A DNA stretch of 6,796 nt from assembly GCA_022572825.1 (NCBI GenBank), contig JACZVE010000175.1:1-6796 (forward strand). The letters run 5' to 3'. Position 1 is the stretch's first letter; every line of letters starts with the position of its first letter. The notes under the pieces were generated by a model. That model did no database searches, was not told the DNA's origin, and saw nothing but the letters and a program-made list of their open reading frames with translations. Positions 5,927-6,796 of the stretch are shown piece after piece. The DNA comes from SAR324 cluster bacterium (GTDB lineage Bacteria > SAR324 > JACQKK01). The position numbers and the translations under genes are program-made.

Positions 5927-6796
5927 TCAGACCTCCAGCAGAATGCGGGCGGGATCTTCGATGGATTCCTTCACGCGCACGAGGAACTGTACCGCTTCCC
6001 GTCCGTCGATGAGGCGATGGTCGTAGGAGAGCGCCAGGTACATCATCGGGCGCACGGTTACCTCGTCCCCGACCACCATCGCGCGCTTGACGATGTTGTG
6101 CATGCCCAGTATGCCCACCTGCGGCGGATTGAGAATGGGCGTCGACAGCATCGATCCGTAGATTCCGCCGTTGCTGATGGTGAACGTACCGCCGGTCAGC
6201 TCATCCAGGCTCAGCTTGTTCTCGCGGGCCTTGCGGGCCAACTCGGAGATTTCCAGCTCGATTGCGATGAAGCTCTTGCTGTCCGCGTCCCGCACGACAG
6301 GTACCACCAGGCCCCGCTCCGTCGCCACGGCCACGCCGACGTCGTAGTAATACTTATAGACGATCTCATCGCCGGAAAGCTCGGCGTTCACGGCGGGAAA
6401 GGCCTTCAGCGCCTCAACGCAGGACTTGGTGAAAAAGGACATGAAGCCCAGCGCCATGCCGTATTTTTTCTGGAACGATTCCTTGTACTTGGCCCGCAGC
6501 GCCATCACGGCGCTCATGTCCACCTCGTTGAAGGTGGTCAGGATGGCCGCCGTCTGCTGCGCCTGCACCAGCCGCTCCGCGATGCGTTGCCGCAGGCGCG
6601 ACATCTTCACGCGCTCTTCGCGCGCTTCCGGCGGCCGTGGCGGACCCGCGGGCGCGACCGGCACTTCGCGCGCCCGCCTTGCCTGGGCCACGGGCAGGAC
6701 CTCCGGCGCCTGCCGGCCCGGCGCGGGCTGAGGGGAGGCGGCGCGCTGAACAAAGCCTGCCACGTCCTCCTTGGTGATCTGACCGCGCGGACCGCT
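5927..6796 (-). CDS. odhB/sucB: Dihydrolipoyllysine succinyltransferase (E2 of 2-oxoglutarate dehydrogenase), 5' truncated
   Basis: The C-terminal 289 residues of E2, the core enzyme that transfers succinyl groups from lipoyl to CoA. The frame is open to the right window edge. The GTG at 6763 lies inside the conserved GQITKEDVAGF of the peripheral subunit-binding domain, so it is not the start. Fragment layout: end of the subunit-binding domain (1-19); an Ala/Pro/Arg-rich linker (about 20-60); the acyltransferase domain (about 62-289). The latter has MSRLRQRIAERL, LTTFNEVDMS (typical of the succinyl form), GVAVATERGLVVPVVRDAD, TFTISNGGIYGS, LNPPQVGILGMH and the catalytic SYDHRLIDGREAV with H260 and D264. 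All catalytic residues are present. The lipoyl domain lies outside the window. Followed by lpd on the same strand, with the E1 gene expected upstream beyond the right edge. The choice of succinyl- over acetyltransferase rests on TTFNEVDMS and overall pattern. Confidence 0.94.
   Translation of the reverse strand, partial: SGPRGQITKEDVAGFVQRAASPQPAPGRQAPEVLPVAQARRAREVPVAPAGPPRPPEAREERVKMSRLRQRIAERLVQAQQTAAILTTFNEVDMSAVMALRAKYKESFQKKYGMALGFMSFFTKSCVEALKAFPAVNAELSGDEIVYKYYYDVGVAVATERGLVVPVVRDADSKSFIAIELEISELARKARENKLSLDELTGGTFTISNGGIYGSMLSTPILNPPQVGILGMHNIVKRAMVVGDEVTVRPMMYLALSYDHRLIDGREAVQFLVRVKESIEDPARILLEV

Noticed and set aside
6761..6763. GTG as a possible start codon for the E2 gene
   Set aside because: The reading frame upstream encodes the conserved GQITKED of the subunit-binding domain, so the gene continues past the window edge.

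Overview
The window is GC-rich, densely coded chromosomal DNA from a proteobacterium, probably a gammaproteobacterium. This rests on the base composition, the proton-translocating transhydrogenase with a split alpha subunit, and an adjacent E2-E3 pair of the 2-oxoglutarate dehydrogenase type. The genus cannot be named from the sequence. There is no sign of a phage, IS element, CRISPR array, tRNA or rRNA.

Left part (1-2304, + strand): the pnt operon for NAD(P) transhydrogenase. It holds the C-terminal part of pntAA (soluble NAD(H)-binding domain I; its 5' end lies outside the window), then the small membrane subunit pntAB, then pntB (membrane part plus NADP(H)-binding domain III). The enzyme moves hydride from NADH to NADP+, driven by proton entry.

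Middle (2305-4370, + strand): a 314-bp gene-free stretch contains several short hairpins and one AT-rich island that could be a promoter. It is followed by a 392-codon gene for a soluble, charged, mostly helical protein of no family I recognise. Next comes a gene for a DUF309-family protein. These two reading frames lie in the same frame, separated by one TGA and six open codons, and the second has no visible ribosome binding site.

Right part (4432-6796, - strand): lpd (dihydrolipoamide dehydrogenase, E3) lies downstream of a 5'-truncated odhB/sucB (dihydrolipoyl succinyltransferase, E2). This matches the usual odhA-odhB-lpd order, with odhA expected beyond the right edge. The operon converges on the DUF309 gene with a 61-bp gap and no clear intrinsic terminator.

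Most of the window is central metabolism: the 2-oxoglutarate dehydrogenase complex makes NADH, and transhydrogenase can turn NADH into NADPH. No complete new system is evident. The points most worth a second look are the unrecognised 392-aa protein with its hairpin-rich leader and in-frame DUF309 neighbour, and the absence of histidine at two transhydrogenase positions where the proton-channel histidine is often found.
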